From positions 215,177 through 258,625 of the forward strand of contig PYIZ01000010.1 in assembly GCA_003635265.1 (NCBI GenBank): DNA of 43,449 nucleotides, read 5' to 3'. The stretch's first letter is position 1. Each line of letters begins with the position of its first letter. Of the stretch, positions 1 through 9,844 are shown in pieces. The position numbers and the translations under genes are program-made. Source of the DNA: Candidatus Poribacteria bacterium (GTDB lineage Bacteria > Poribacteria > WGA-4E > PCPOR2b). The notes beneath the pieces were generated by a model. That model did not search any database and was not told the DNA's origin. It saw nothing but the letters and a program-made list of their open reading frames with translations.

Positions 1-169
1 TGACTAATGCTACACTGATTTTACAAAAGGGCTAGTAATCCCTGCAGCTGTCGCCACTTCAACTCCCTATTTCATAAGGGTTCGGCCTTGGTAGGATTAG
101 CTGGGAGAAGATTTGTAGGGAAAATAGTTCGTTTGTATCTGTACACACCAAATAGTTAATAACCTATTT

Positions 170-175
170 AGGAGG
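170..175 (+). promoter_or_regulatory. Shine-Dalgarno site that sets the start of the first gene
   Basis: A perfect AGGAGG lies nine bases before the ATG at 185. An in-frame TTG at 176 directly abuts the site and cannot use it, so the ATG at 185 is the start. Confidence 0.75.
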
Positions 176-184
176 TTGTTTAAA

Positions 185-886
185 ATGAGAGCACCAAGTT
201 TATTAATCTGCACCCTTATGGCACTTTGCGTCGTCGGTATGGCTGCTAGTAGCTTTGCTGCGATTACCGAGGTTGTCATCAGCGCAGAGACAATCAGAGA
301 TTATGGTGAGACATCACCAGAGAATACCGCATTTGCACGAGATGCCGATGCTTCTAACGGTCTTGCCTTCCAATTTATTGGTGGCTCAAATGCCCCACCG
401 ATTGCGGATCCAAATGCATGGTGGGAAGTTGAGTTCTGGTGCGACGAAGGCACCTATTACATCTGGGCAAGAGGCAAAAGCGACGGCAACACCGGTACTG
501 ACGCCTTTTGGCTCCAGTTTAATGACCAGATCGGCACCACAGATCACACGGCGGACCCAGACTTTATGGGGCGTGGCTTGGGTAACTGGCGCGACGTTTT
601 CGATGCCGGCATCTACAAGTGGCTCAGCCAAGGCGTGCCACCACTGACAGTTGTTGAGTGGGAAGCAAAAGAACGCGGTCTCCACATTGTACGTTCACAG
701 CCGAGACAACATCCGCATAATCTTGATCAGCTGCTGCTGAGCCAAGACCAAGACGAGCAACCGGATGATGATCCTTGGCCCACAGAATTTCCAAGAAAAG
801 ATCCCCGAGCTGTTGAGAGCAAAGGGAAACTGGCCACCACTTGGGGCATCCTAAAACGTGGTGGAACACCAGCAGTCACTCAGTAA
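185..886 (+). CDS. Secreted carbohydrate-binding-like protein with truncated sorting tail
   Basis: The product is about 233 residues. It opens with a clear Sec signal peptide (MRAPSLLIC..., cleavage near SSFA-AI). The body carries a pattern common in secreted jelly-roll or carbohydrate-binding-like modules: WWEVEFWCDEGTYYIWARG near residues 79-97, then a Trp-rich stretch and a segment ending HNLDQLLLSQD. That assignment is by resemblance only. After an acidic linker the protein ends in KGKLATTWGILKRGG, which resembles the linker that precedes the PNPFNPETW sorting domain in other proteins of this window, but no sorting domain follows. The start is ATG 185, set by the AGGAGG. A hairpin after the stop suggests it is transcribed separately from the propeller genes. 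It is probably periplasmic or secreted; its ligand is unknown. Confidence 0.7.
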   Translation: MRAPSLLICTLMALCVVGMAASSFAAITEVVISAETIRDYGETSPENTAFARDADASNGLAFQFIGGSNAPPIADPNAWWEVEFWCDEGTYYIWARGKSDGNTGTDAFWLQFNDQIGTTDHTADPDFMGRGLGNWRDVFDAGIYKWLSQGVPPLTVVEWEAKERGLHIVRSQPRQHPHNLDQLLLSQDQDEQPDDDPWPTEFPRKDPRAVESKGKLATTWGILKRGGTPAVTQ

Positions 887-904
887 AACCATTTGTGTGG
901 TGAG

Positions 905-945
905 GTGTAATGGAGTTTCAGATCTACTGTTGCTCTCCATTACAC
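905..945 (+). terminator. Hairpin with 11-bp perfect stem, likely terminator
   Basis: GTGTAATGGAG at 905-915 pairs with CTCCATTACAC at 935-945, leaving a 19-nt loop. It begins 18 bases after the stop of the first gene. The following T-run is short (TTTC), so termination may be weak. Confidence 0.45.
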
Positions 946-1017
946 TTTCACCATCATCTTGCATAAATCTCTTATCTCTGTTGAAAGGAGCTTACTATCT
1001 TTGGAAAGGAGCTAACA

Positions 1018-2448
1018 ATGTTACGTCAAGGTGTTATTATTGCCCTACTGGGAAGTTTAGCCCTCCTGCTCATCGGTTCGGCATACGCGCAGGTGCCTAT
1101 GGCATCTTTTGTCTCTGACCGCTCTGGTGACGATGAGGTTCATCTGTTGTATGACGATGGCGAGATTAAGCAGCTCACAAAGAACAAAGCCAAGGTGTTC
1201 ATCCCCGAATGGTCTCCCGATGGAACAAAAATCGTTTTCGACGCCAATGTGCGCGGCGGCGAGAACTTCGATATTTTTGTCGTTGACCTCACCGACCCTG
1301 CAAAGCCAAAACAGAGCAACTTGACAGGTCCGCCCGATGGACCGGGTACAAAATTGGGTGAACCGCAGTGGGCACCCGCCGGCGAGCCACGCCTTCTGCT
1401 CTATTCTACGGGATTTCCAAACGCTGACAACTGGGATATAGGCCTCCTGACTATAGATGCAAGAGGCAAAGCGGGCGCGTTGGTAAACATAACAAATGCA
1501 GAAGGTGAGGGCGTTGGTCAAGATCAAGCAGGCGTATGGTCTCCTGACGGAACCAAGATCACTTTTCAGAGCGAACGCAACAAAATCAACGAACGAGCTC
1601 AGATGGATATTTATATTGCCGACGCAGAAAAACGAGGTCTTGGAAAAAATCAGATAAACCTTACCAACCATGAAGCGGAGGATCGGTTGCCCCGTTGGTC
1701 TCCAGACGGAAAATCAGTGGTGTTTGAATCGAAGCGGGACGGCAACTGGGAAATTTATACCGTCAGCATTGACGGAGCAGTCCTTACGCGGATAACTGAA
1801 AATGATAAGGACGATCGAAAAGCTGACTGGTCCCCCGGGGGCCTCGTCTTTGAAAGCAAACGCGACGGCAATTGGGAGATTTATAGGTCCGACCCCGACG
1901 GGAACAATCAACTCAATCTCAGTAATCACGAAAAGAGTGATAATAAACCCAGATGGTCCGCCAAAGGGAGACGCATCCTATTTGAAACCAGACGAGATGG
2001 AAAGCGCGAGATATACCTCGTATTTGGCGATGGCGCAGGTCTGAAAAACCTCACTAACGATCCCGGCAATGACAGGGATGCCAGATGGAATCCTCAGTAT
2101 GAACTTCGTTCGGTTGAGCCACAAAACAAGTACTTCACTACCCTTGGAGACATCAAACGCACCAGTTTGATGCAAAATTTCCCGAATCCCTTCAACCCTG
2201 AAACGTGGATACCTTACTATCTCTCCGACGCCGCTTCTGTAACCGTGCGAATTTATAACGTCAAAGGCGAACTCATCCGGTCCATTGATGTTGGAAGACA
2301 AGCGGCAGGAGCCTACACAACTCGACAACGTGCAGCTTACTGGGATGGTAAAGACGACACAGGGCAATCCGTGGCAAGTGGGATATATTTCTATCAGCTG
2401 CTAGCTGACGACTTCTCCGAGACCCGACGAATGGTGGTAATGAAATAG
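1018..2448 (+). CDS. TolB-like beta-propeller with type IX-like sorting domain, array copy 1
   Basis: A 476-residue exported protein. The signal peptide runs from residue 1 to about 25, with cleavage before QVPMASF. Seven PD40/TolB-type propeller units follow, recognisable by repeated WSPDGTKIVF and RDGNWEIY motifs (residues about 28-360). A linker (VEPQNKYFTTLGDIKRT) leads to a C-terminal domain beginning QNFPNPFNPETWIPY and ending in ASGIYFYQLLADDFSETRR, the layout of a FlgD-Ig or type IX sorting domain. In Bacteroidetes such domains direct outer-membrane translocation and surface attachment; the same role here is inferred. The substrate is unknown, and PD40 propellers usually bind proteins or glycans rather than catalyse. 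The start ATG has GGAAAGGAG upstream. This is the first of five tandem paralogues. Confidence 0.85.
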   Translation: MLRQGVIIALLGSLALLLIGSAYAQVPMASFVSDRSGDDEVHLLYDDGEIKQLTKNKAKVFIPEWSPDGTKIVFDANVRGGENFDIFVVDLTDPAKPKQSNLTGPPDGPGTKLGEPQWAPAGEPRLLLYSTGFPNADNWDIGLLTIDARGKAGALVNITNAEGEGVGQDQAGVWSPDGTKITFQSERNKINERAQMDIYIADAEKRGLGKNQINLTNHEAEDRLPRWSPDGKSVVFESKRDGNWEIYTVSIDGAVLTRITENDKDDRKADWSPGGLVFESKRDGNWEIYRSDPDGNNQLNLSNHEKSDNKPRWSAKGRRILFETRRDGKREIYLVFGDGAGLKNLTNDPGNDRDARWNPQYELRSVEPQNKYFTTLGDIKRTSLMQNFPNPFNPETWIPYYLSDAASVTVRIYNVKGELIRSIDVGRQAAGAYTTRQRAAYWDGKDDTGQSVASGIYFYQLLADDFSETRRMVVMK

Positions 2449-2496
2449 GAGGGATCGCAAAGCATGAACTAGGAGCACTTGGAAAGGAGCCTGACA

Positions 2497-3924
2497 ATGT
2501 TACGCAAAGGTATTGTCACCTTATTGGGAAGTTTCGTCCTCCTGTTAATTGGTTCGGCATACGCACAGGTGCCTATGGCATCTTTCCTCTCTGACCGCAC
2601 TGGCGACGATGAGATTTATCTGATATACGACAACGGCGAAATTAAGCAACTCACAAAGAACAAAGCCAAGGTGTTTACCCCCGAGTGGTCGCCCGATGGC
2701 AACTTCATCGTTTTCGATTCCAATGTGCGCGGTGAAGAGAACTTTGACGTGTTTCTGATAGATCTCACCGATCCGCAAAAACCGAAACAGACAAACCTAA
2801 CAGGTCCGCCCGACGGGCCGGGACTAAAACTGTCTGGGCCCAAATGGGCGCCTGCCGGTGAGCCCCGGATTATTGTTTATGCGGCAGGATTACCAAACGC
2901 CAACGGTTGGGATATCGGGCTCCTGACGTTAACTCCAAAAGGCAAATTCGACGACCTGATTAATATTACAAACGCAGATGGCGAAGCGGCGGGACAAGAT
3001 CTGGAAGCCACATGGTCCCCAGACGGAACCAAGGTTGTTTTTGAAAGCGAACGCAAGAAAGTCTTGGAACGAGCCCAGTTCGATATTTTTATCGCTGACG
3101 TTGAAAAACGAAGTATCGGGAAAAATCAGCTAAACCTTAGCGATCATGAGGCGGCAGATCGCCGGGCGCGTTGGTCGCCTGATAGCAAATCGGTGGTTTT
3201 TGAATCGAAGCGAGATGGTAACTGGGAAATTTATACTGTAGGAATTGATGGGGAAAACCTGACGCGAATTACCGAAAATGACAAGACGGATCGTAACGCG
3301 GAATGGTCCCCCGGCGGCATCGTTTTTGAAAGCCAACGTGATGGGAACTGGGAGATTTATAAATCCGCCCCCGATGGGAACAATCAGGTCAATCTCAGCA
3401 ACCACCCCAAAAGCGATCAGAAGCCTATCTGGTCGCCGAAAGGCAAACGACTCTTGTTTGAGTCCAAACGGGATGGCAAACGAGAGATATACTTCATGCT
3501 AGCCGATGGCACAGCAGTGAAAAATCTCTCTAATGATCCAGAGAACGACACAGATGCCAGATGGAATCCTCAGTTTGAACTTCGCTCGGTGCAGCCAGAA
3601 AGCAAATACTTCACGACTCTCGGACACATCAAACGCACTCGTTTGATGCAAAATTTTCCCAACCCTTTCAATCCTGAAACATGGATACCCTACTATCTCG
3701 CCCACCCCGGTTCTGTAACCGTGCGAATTTATAACGTCAAAGGTGAGCTAGTACGATCTATCGATGTTGGAAAACAGGCGGCAGGGGCGTACACGAGTCG
3801 ACAACGCGCAGCCTACTGGGATGGAAAAGATGACATGGGTCAGTCCGTGGCAAGCGGGGTTTATTTCTATCAACTTCTGGCTGACGCCTTTTCCGAAACT
3901 CGACGAATGGTAGTAATGAAGTAG
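2497..3924 (+). CDS. TolB-like beta-propeller with type IX-like sorting domain, array copy 2
   Basis: A 475-residue paralogue of the gene at 1018, 48 bases downstream in the same frame sense, so probably co-transcribed. It has the same order: signal peptide ending AYA-QVPMASF, seven PD40 units, linker FTTLGHIKRT, and the QNFPNPFNPETWIPY sorting domain. The ATG at 2497 is preferred over an in-frame TTG at 2479, because the TTG lies inside the GGAAAGGAG ribosome site, which serves the ATG. The leader and ribosome site closely match those before the copy at 6901. Differences from copy 1 are spread through the propeller faces, while the sorting domain is nearly unchanged, suggesting diverged binding with conserved export. 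Confidence 0.85.
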   Translation: MLRKGIVTLLGSFVLLLIGSAYAQVPMASFLSDRTGDDEIYLIYDNGEIKQLTKNKAKVFTPEWSPDGNFIVFDSNVRGEENFDVFLIDLTDPQKPKQTNLTGPPDGPGLKLSGPKWAPAGEPRIIVYAAGLPNANGWDIGLLTLTPKGKFDDLINITNADGEAAGQDLEATWSPDGTKVVFESERKKVLERAQFDIFIADVEKRSIGKNQLNLSDHEAADRRARWSPDSKSVVFESKRDGNWEIYTVGIDGENLTRITENDKTDRNAEWSPGGIVFESQRDGNWEIYKSAPDGNNQVNLSNHPKSDQKPIWSPKGKRLLFESKRDGKREIYFMLADGTAVKNLSNDPENDTDARWNPQFELRSVQPESKYFTTLGHIKRTRLMQNFPNPFNPETWIPYYLAHPGSVTVRIYNVKGELVRSIDVGKQAAGAYTSRQRAAYWDGKDDMGQSVASGVYFYQLLADAFSETRRMVVMK

Positions 3925-4080
3925 AGTATTTTGAGATTTTTCACTGGTACGGCATCGAGCGCTGTTTTCAGCCTCAATACTTTACATTCATACGCGTGTC
4001 CCGATCCTCATCACCCGTCTCCCATCATTTGGGTTATGTACGGGTCGAAGAGGTTGTGGGGAATTTTTTTTACTTTTTGT

Positions 4081-4096
4081 TGTGGGCTAACCCACA
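4081..4096 (+). repeat. Small hairpin in the 3925-4174 spacer
   Basis: TGTGGG and CCCACA flank a CTAA loop. No T-run follows, so it is not a convincing terminator. The 250-base spacer around it is AT-rich and shows no other convincing gene. Confidence 0.3.
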
Positions 4097-4307
4097 TGAA
4101 CACTATCTTCAAACCACAGGATTTTCCAAAAAAGGAATTTCCACCACTATTCCACTGCAAGTGAGGTTTTCTTAATGCACAATCAGACCAAAATCAGTTC
4201 TCTGTTTTACATTTTTGCCTTGTCCGTATGTCTCAATTCCTTTTTCCTGATGAACGCCGCTGCACAAGTCAATGATGGCACTGTTGTCGCAACCGGAGGC
4301 TCCCACT

Positions 4308-5090
4308 ATACTTTTGAGAGTATTGATTTTCCCGGTGTAGATTTTTTGGCGGTGACTGCCAGTAGCGACTTTGAGGATTACGCAGGCTACACCCGCAGTG
4401 CTGATGGTCAAAAAATCGTCGGCTTTACGCTCATTGATGGGGAGTTTAAGAGGCACGATTTCCCCGGCGCGCAGAACACCTATTTCTATGCGCTCGGTAA
4501 TGATGGGCGCGCTGCCGGACACTACCAAGATGCCGATGGTCTGTACCATGGTATCATCATGGAAGATGGCGAATTGCAGCAATACGATTTTCCAGGGTCC
4601 GTCCAAACGGAGATATACGGTATTTCCGATGCGACAGGCGCCCTGACGGGCAATTGGATAGATGCTTCCGGGGTGCTCCGCGGATTCTCAGGGGACGAAA
4701 TAATTGAGTTCCCAGGGGCACGCGAGACACACGCTCATTTTGTGAACGCGAGCGGTGGTATGGTGGGCAGCTACGTAGATGCTGACGGTGTATATCATCC
4801 ATACGTGCGGACCCCGGATGGCAGGTTTGTGTCTCTAGACCTTCCAAATGCAGAAACACTGGAATACTTTTTTGTGCACGGTATCAACGATGTAGGGGTG
4901 GTCGTTGGCAGAGCCAAACGGGTGGATAATGTTCCGGGCACCTTTGTCGGCACGTTCCGAGACGGGCTACAGGAATTTAAGGTTCCGGGCAGCGTCAGCA
5001 CAGAGGGCTGGAATATTAATCAGGACGGTTCTATCGTTGGGCACTATGAATCTGCGGATGGGATTACAATCGGGTTTATCGCCAAGCCTG
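4308..5090 (+). repeat. Direct repeat, block 1 of the HAF gene
   Basis: Nucleotide-level direct repeat with the block at 5139-5925, offset 831 bases. It encodes about 260 residues of HAF-like units, starting at YTFESIDFPGV. Confidence 0.75.
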
Positions 5091-5138
5091 TTGCACCAGT
5101 CGACGATATACCCATTGCTAAACCGGCTGCGCTCAACT

Positions 5139-5925
5139 TTACTTTTGAGAGTATTGATGTTCCCGGTGTAGAGTTTCTAGCATTGTCGGCGAGCAGCGAC
5201 TTTGAGGATTACGCGGGCTACACGCGGAGCCCCGATAGTGAAAAAGATGTTGCCTTCACGCTCATTGATGGTGCTTTTGCGACGTATGATTTCCCCGGCG
5301 CGCAGAACACCTATTTCTTTGCACTCGGCAATAATGGAAATGCTGCCGGACACTACGAGGATAGCGATGGACTTTTTCACGGGGTCGTTTTGGAAAATGG
5401 AGAATTGCACCAATACGATTTCCCAGGGTCCGTCCAAACGGAGATATACGGTATTTCTGATGCGACAGGCGCCCTGAGGGTAATTTTACTGATGATTCCG
5501 GTATTCGCCGTGGTTTCACAGGAGATACAATCATTGAGGCACCCGGGGCATTGGAAACATACGCGGATTTCGTCAGTGCGGGCAGGCTCGTAGGCAGCTA
5601 CGTAGATGCTGAAGGTATATATCATCCCTACGCGCGGACCCCCGGAGGCAGGTTTATATCTATCGACCTTCCGGGCGCAGCAACTCTGGAATACATGTTC
5701 TTGCACGGTATCAACGATGTAGGGACTCTCGTTGGCAGATCCAAACGGGTGGGAGATATCCCGCGCACTTATGTCGGCACGTTCCGAGACGGGCTACAGG
5801 AACTGACGTATCCGGAGAGCGTCTTCACAGAGGGCTATAATATTAATCAGGACGGCTCTGTCGTCGGACACTATCAATCAACGGATGGACGCGTACACGG
5901 CTTTATCGCCAGACCCACTACCCAA
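5139..5925 (+). repeat. Direct repeat, block 2 of the HAF gene (carries the deletion)
   Basis: Second copy of the block at 4308. The offset drops from 831 to 830 after position 5477, marking the one-base deletion. Confidence 0.75.
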
Positions 5926-6900
5926 GCGGTGAGTGACTATTTTGGCAACGTCTTCAACGTCACCCTCGATAAAGGTCTAAACATGATTTCTGTGCCATTG
6001 GCACCCCCAACGCCGATGACTGCCAAGACGCTCGCAGCGCTAACTGGGGCAACAACTGTTATCATGCTCGATGCGGAAAAACAGGAGTTTGTCGGCTGGA
6101 CGCCAAGCGCACCGAACGACGGTTTTCCAATTGAAGGTGGAAAAGGATATATCGTCAATGTTCCAGAAACCCGTCAATTTGCCTTCGTCGGGTCACAGTG
6201 GACAAATGAAACAGAGGCTGCAGCAGCACCGACCATCTCCGTCGAACCGATTCAAGAGGCGTGGGCATTCGTTGTCAGTGGGCATTTGGAGGGTAAAACA
6301 ACGTTTGACGGCTACCAAGTCATCGTCCGTAACCTGAGAACAAACGACACAATTACCACTTCGGTGGAAGGCGATTACTTCGCCGCTGCGACCGCTGATT
6401 TGGCACGGCGGAGCGTTGTCCAAGTTGGAGATGTCATTCAAGTCCATGTTATCGGTCAGGATCGAAATGTTGAATCACACACGCTTAACTTTAAGGTAAC
6501 CCCAGAAAGCATAGCAGACGCGGTGCTGTCTATTAGGCTTGATAGCATCGGTCAACCGAAGTTGACTCAGTTGTTGCAGAACTTCCCCAATCCATTCAAC
6601 CCTGAAACATGGATTCCCTACCAGCTTGAAAGATCGGCAGATGTCACACTCCAGATTTACGACACGTCTGGTGGTATCGTGCGGACGCTGGATCTTGGTT
6701 TCAAGCCGCAAGGGTTCTATATGACGCGCTCAACGGCGGCATACTGGGATGGACGCAACAATATGGGTGAACAGGCTGCCTCTGGGGTTTACTTCTATAG
6801 TTTAAATACCCCTGAATTTTCAGCCACACGGAAGATGCTGATTTTGAAATAGGAGGGCTTGCAAAGGATGGGGTAGGAACACTTGGAAAGGGGCCTGACA

Positions 6901-8307
6901 ATGTTACGCAAAGGTATCGTTATCCTAGTGGGCAGCTTCGTCCTTCTGTACATCGGTTCCACCTACGCGCAGGTGCCGATGATAGCCTTTCTTTCGGACA
7001 GATCCGGTGACCAAGAGATTTATCTCATGTTCAGCAACGGTGATGTCGAACAACTCACAAAAGCCAAAGCCAGAACAACTGATTTCGATTGGTCTCCAGA
7101 TGGAGAGACAATTGCTTTCACCAGTAATATACGGGGCGGAGAGAGCTTTGAAATCTACACGATAGATGTGGAAAACAAAGACCAGACAGACCTGATGCAG
7201 GGCAAGTTAGGGGGAATATGGCAGCTACCCCGTTGGTCGCCCACCGGCGAGAAGCGTCTGCTTGTTGAATCGCTTGGCGGTCTACCAAACGCCCTCCATT
7301 GGGATGTCGGCATGCTAGATTTCGAGAAAGACGATCTCATTGTTTTCAATGTGGCAAATGCAGCGGGCGAGGGAGAGGGGCAAGATCGCGAGGCCTCTTG
7401 GTCCCCCGATGGAACAAAGATAGCTTTTCATGGCGGACGTGTGGCTTGGCCCCGCGGCGCGTTCGATATTGTCATAGCGGATATGACGACCAAGAAACCC
7501 GGCGTTGACCAAGTGCTGCTTACCGAGCACGAAGCCGGTGACCAGCGGGCGCGCTGGTCGCCGGACGGTGCGAAGATTCTCTTTGAATCGAATAGAGATG
7601 GTGACTGGGAAATCTTTGTCATGGATGCCGATGGAGAAAATCTCAAGCAGTTGACCGAAAATGATGAGACCGACCGCAATGCGGAGTGGTCAAAAAGCAC
7701 CATTGTGTTTGAAAGTAAGCGCGATGGCAACTGGGAAATTTATGGGATGGCGCTTGATGGAAATAATCAAAACAATCTGACCAATGACGCTGGAAAAGAC
7801 GCGTATCCGCGCCTGTCCCCCAATGGACAAAAGGTCTTATTTGAGTCCAGACGGGATAAGAATACAGAACTGTATCTCATGGATACCGATGGCGGTGCCG
7901 TGAAAAACCTCACGAACAATCCAGAGAAGGACTACTTTGGTAGATGGAATCCCGTTTATTTTTTGCGTTCTGTCGAACCGCAGGATAAGCACTTCACTAC
8001 CCTTGGAGCCATCAAACGCACCAGTTTGATGCAAAATTTCCCAAATCCCTTCAATCCCGAAACATGGATTCCCTATTCCCTCGCCGAAGCGGCGAATGTG
8101 ACCGTGCGGGTTTACAACATCAAGGGTGAGTTAATACGGTCTATCAATGTTGGAAGGCAGTCAGCCGGGCTTTACACAAACCGACAGCGTGCAGCCTACT
8201 GGGATGGTAAAGACAACACCGGACAACCCGTGGCAAGTGGAATTTATTTCTATCAACTTCTGGCTGACGACTTTTCCGAAACTCGACGAATGGTAGTGAT
8301 GAAATAG
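6901..8307 (+). CDS. TolB-like beta-propeller with type IX-like sorting domain, array copy 3
   Basis: A 468-residue product and the most divergent of the full-length array members. It has a signal peptide (TYA-QVPMIAF) and seven PD40 units with altered loops; unit 3 is shorter and unit 4 contains GGRVAWPRGAFDIVIAD. The linker FTTLGAIKRT and the standard QNFPNPFNPETWIPY sorting domain follow. ATG 6901 is chosen over the in-frame TTG at 6883, which is part of the GGAAAGGGG ribosome site. It sits 48 bases after the HAF gene, in a spacer homologous to the one between copies 1 and 2. The stop codon TAG overlaps the AGGAGG of copy 4, so translation of the two genes is probably coupled. Confidence 0.85.
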   Translation: MLRKGIVILVGSFVLLYIGSTYAQVPMIAFLSDRSGDQEIYLMFSNGDVEQLTKAKARTTDFDWSPDGETIAFTSNIRGGESFEIYTIDVENKDQTDLMQGKLGGIWQLPRWSPTGEKRLLVESLGGLPNALHWDVGMLDFEKDDLIVFNVANAAGEGEGQDREASWSPDGTKIAFHGGRVAWPRGAFDIVIADMTTKKPGVDQVLLTEHEAGDQRARWSPDGAKILFESNRDGDWEIFVMDADGENLKQLTENDETDRNAEWSKSTIVFESKRDGNWEIYGMALDGNNQNNLTNDAGKDAYPRLSPNGQKVLFESRRDKNTELYLMDTDGGAVKNLTNNPEKDYFGRWNPVYFLRSVEPQDKHFTTLGAIKRTSLMQNFPNPFNPETWIPYSLAEAANVTVRVYNIKGELIRSINVGRQSAGLYTNRQRAAYWDGKDNTGQPVASGIYFYQLLADDFSETRRMVVMK

Positions 8308-8325
8308 GAGGATAAGGAACTAACA

Positions 8326-9753
8326 ATGTTTCACAGAAGTATCATTACAATGTTGGGGAACCTTGTCTTCCTGTTCATCGGTTCGGCACACGCGCAGGTG
8401 CCAATCGCATCCTTTATCTCCGACCGCTCTGGTGACGATGAGATTCACCTGGTGTATGATAACGGCGATATTAAGCAACTTACAAAGAACAAAGCCAAGG
8501 TGTTCACCCCCGAATGGTCGCCTGATGGCAATTACATCGTTTTCGATGCCAATGTGCGCGGTGGCGAGAGCTTTGATATCTTTATCATAGATCTCACCGA
8601 CCCTCAAAATCCGAAACAGAAAAATCTGACAGGTCCGCCCGATGGGCCGGGATTAAAACTTTCTGGACCCCGATGGGCTCCCGCTGGCGATGCACGGATT
8701 CTTGTCTATTCCACAGGGCTACCAAACGCCAACGGCTGGGATATAGGATTCCTGACTTTAGATGCAAGAGGCAATTTTGATGCCCTAGTTAACATTACAA
8801 ATGCGGATGGCGAAGCGGCGAATGCGGATCTGGAAGGGTCTTGGTCCCCAGACGGAACCAAGATTGTTTTTGAAAGCGAGCGCAAGCTAGTTAAAGAGAG
8901 AGCCCAATTCGATATTTTCATCGCTGATGCAGAAAAACGGGGTGCCGGAAAAAACCAGATAAACCTCACCGATCATGAGGCGCCGGACCAAAGGGCACGA
9001 TGGTCGCCTGATAGCAAAGCGGTTGTGTTTCAATCAAAACGAGACGGCAACTGGGAAATCTATACAGTTGGCATCGATGGCGAAAATCTGACGCGCATAA
9101 CCGAAAATGAAAAGACAGACCGGAACGCGGAGTGGTCCTCTGGTGGTATCATCTTTGAAACCCAACGCGATGGCAATTATGAGATTTATCGATCTGACCC
9201 CGATGGAAACAATCAAGTTAATTTAACCAATGAGCCCAAAAGCGACCAGAAACCCATTTGGTCCGCCAAAGGGAAGCGAATCTTATTTGAATCTAAACGC
9301 GATGGCAAGCGAGAGATATACATGATGCTGGCCGATGGTACTGGTTTGAAGAATCTCAGCAACGATCCCGGCAATGACAGCGATGCCCGATGGAATCCTC
9401 AGTTTGAACTTCGCGCGGTTGAGCCACAAAGCAAGTATTTCACGACTCTGGGAGACATTAAACGCACCAGTTTGATGCAGAATTTCCCAAACCCTTTCAA
9501 CCCTGAGACATGGATACCTTACTATCTCGCTGAAGATGCTTCCGTCACGGTCCGAATCTACAACATCAAAGGCGAATTAATACGGTCTATCAATGTTGGT
9601 AGGCAGCTAGCGGGGGCTTACACAACTCGACAACGTGCAGCCTACTGGGATGGTAAAGACAACACTGGACAATCCGTGGCAAGCGGAATTTATTTCTATC
9701 AACTTCTGGCTGACGACTTTTCCGAAACTCGACGAATGGTAGTGATGAAATAA
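8326..9753 (+). CDS. TolB-like beta-propeller with type IX-like sorting domain, array copy 4
   Basis: A 475-residue paralogue, closest in its propeller to copies 1 and 2 and nearly identical to copy 3 over the last ~100 bases of the sorting domain. The signal peptide ends AHA-QVPIASF. Seven PD40 units follow, then the linker FTTLGDIKRT and the sorting domain. The start is only 18 bases after the copy 3 stop, with AGGAGGATAAGGA as ribosome site. Its N-terminal six residues (MFHRSI) differ from the MLRKGI type of copies 2 and 3. The function is inferred as surface-displayed binding. Confidence 0.85.
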   Translation: MFHRSIITMLGNLVFLFIGSAHAQVPIASFISDRSGDDEIHLVYDNGDIKQLTKNKAKVFTPEWSPDGNYIVFDANVRGGESFDIFIIDLTDPQNPKQKNLTGPPDGPGLKLSGPRWAPAGDARILVYSTGLPNANGWDIGFLTLDARGNFDALVNITNADGEAANADLEGSWSPDGTKIVFESERKLVKERAQFDIFIADAEKRGAGKNQINLTDHEAPDQRARWSPDSKAVVFQSKRDGNWEIYTVGIDGENLTRITENEKTDRNAEWSSGGIIFETQRDGNYEIYRSDPDGNNQVNLTNEPKSDQKPIWSAKGKRILFESKRDGKREIYMMLADGTGLKNLSNDPGNDSDARWNPQFELRAVEPQSKYFTTLGDIKRTSLMQNFPNPFNPETWIPYYLAEDASVTVRIYNIKGELIRSINVGRQLAGAYTTRQRAAYWDGKDNTGQSVASGIYFYQLLADDFSETRRMVVMK

Positions 9754-9823
9754 GAGCAGCTTGGAACTTCTGGAAGGAGAAAAGCGGAAGCGGAAAACAA
9801 CCTTCTCTCTCCCTTCGTCAAAC

Positions 9824-9844
9824 CTATCGCGCTCGCTGCGATAG
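9824..9844. repeat. Short inverted repeat in the 9754-9955 spacer
   Basis: CTATCGC and GCGATAG are separated by seven bases, with no T-run after. The rest of the spacer is a pyrimidine-rich leader for the next gene with no gene of its own. Confidence 0.4.

Larger units (their letters stand above)
4175..6852 (+). pseudogene. HAF-type repeat protein with sorting domain, frameshifted
   Basis: This is one gene read in two frames, about 893 codons if repaired. Signal peptide (cleavage near NAAA-QV), then two long tandem blocks of HAF-like repeats (units such as HDFPGAQNTYFYALGNDG and GHYQDADGLYHG). A Ser/Pro-linked domain (LDKGLNMISVPLAPP) follows, then a beta-rich region, then QNFPNPFNPETWIPY with the sorting domain ending ATRKMLILK. 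The two repeat blocks align at the DNA level with an 831-base offset. In block two, CCTGACGGG is reduced to CCTGAGGG (between 5477 and 5478). The loss of one base sends the first frame to a stop at 5593, while the original frame continues to 6852. It may be a real inactivation or a sequencing error. HAF repeats are found in extracellular proteins of unknown function. It lies between propeller copies 2 and 3. Confidence 0.8.

Noticed and set aside
1..184. Possible promoter before the first gene
   Set aside because: AT-rich stretches are present, but no -35/-10 pair at suitable spacing was convincing.
3931..4164. 77-residue frame between propeller copy 2 and the HAF gene
   Set aside because: It starts with TTG and no ribosome site, and has low-complexity content with no recognisable domain.
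5470..5485. Programmed frameshift in the HAF gene
   Set aside because: No slippery heptamer or downstream structure; the aligned repeat shows a simple one-base loss.
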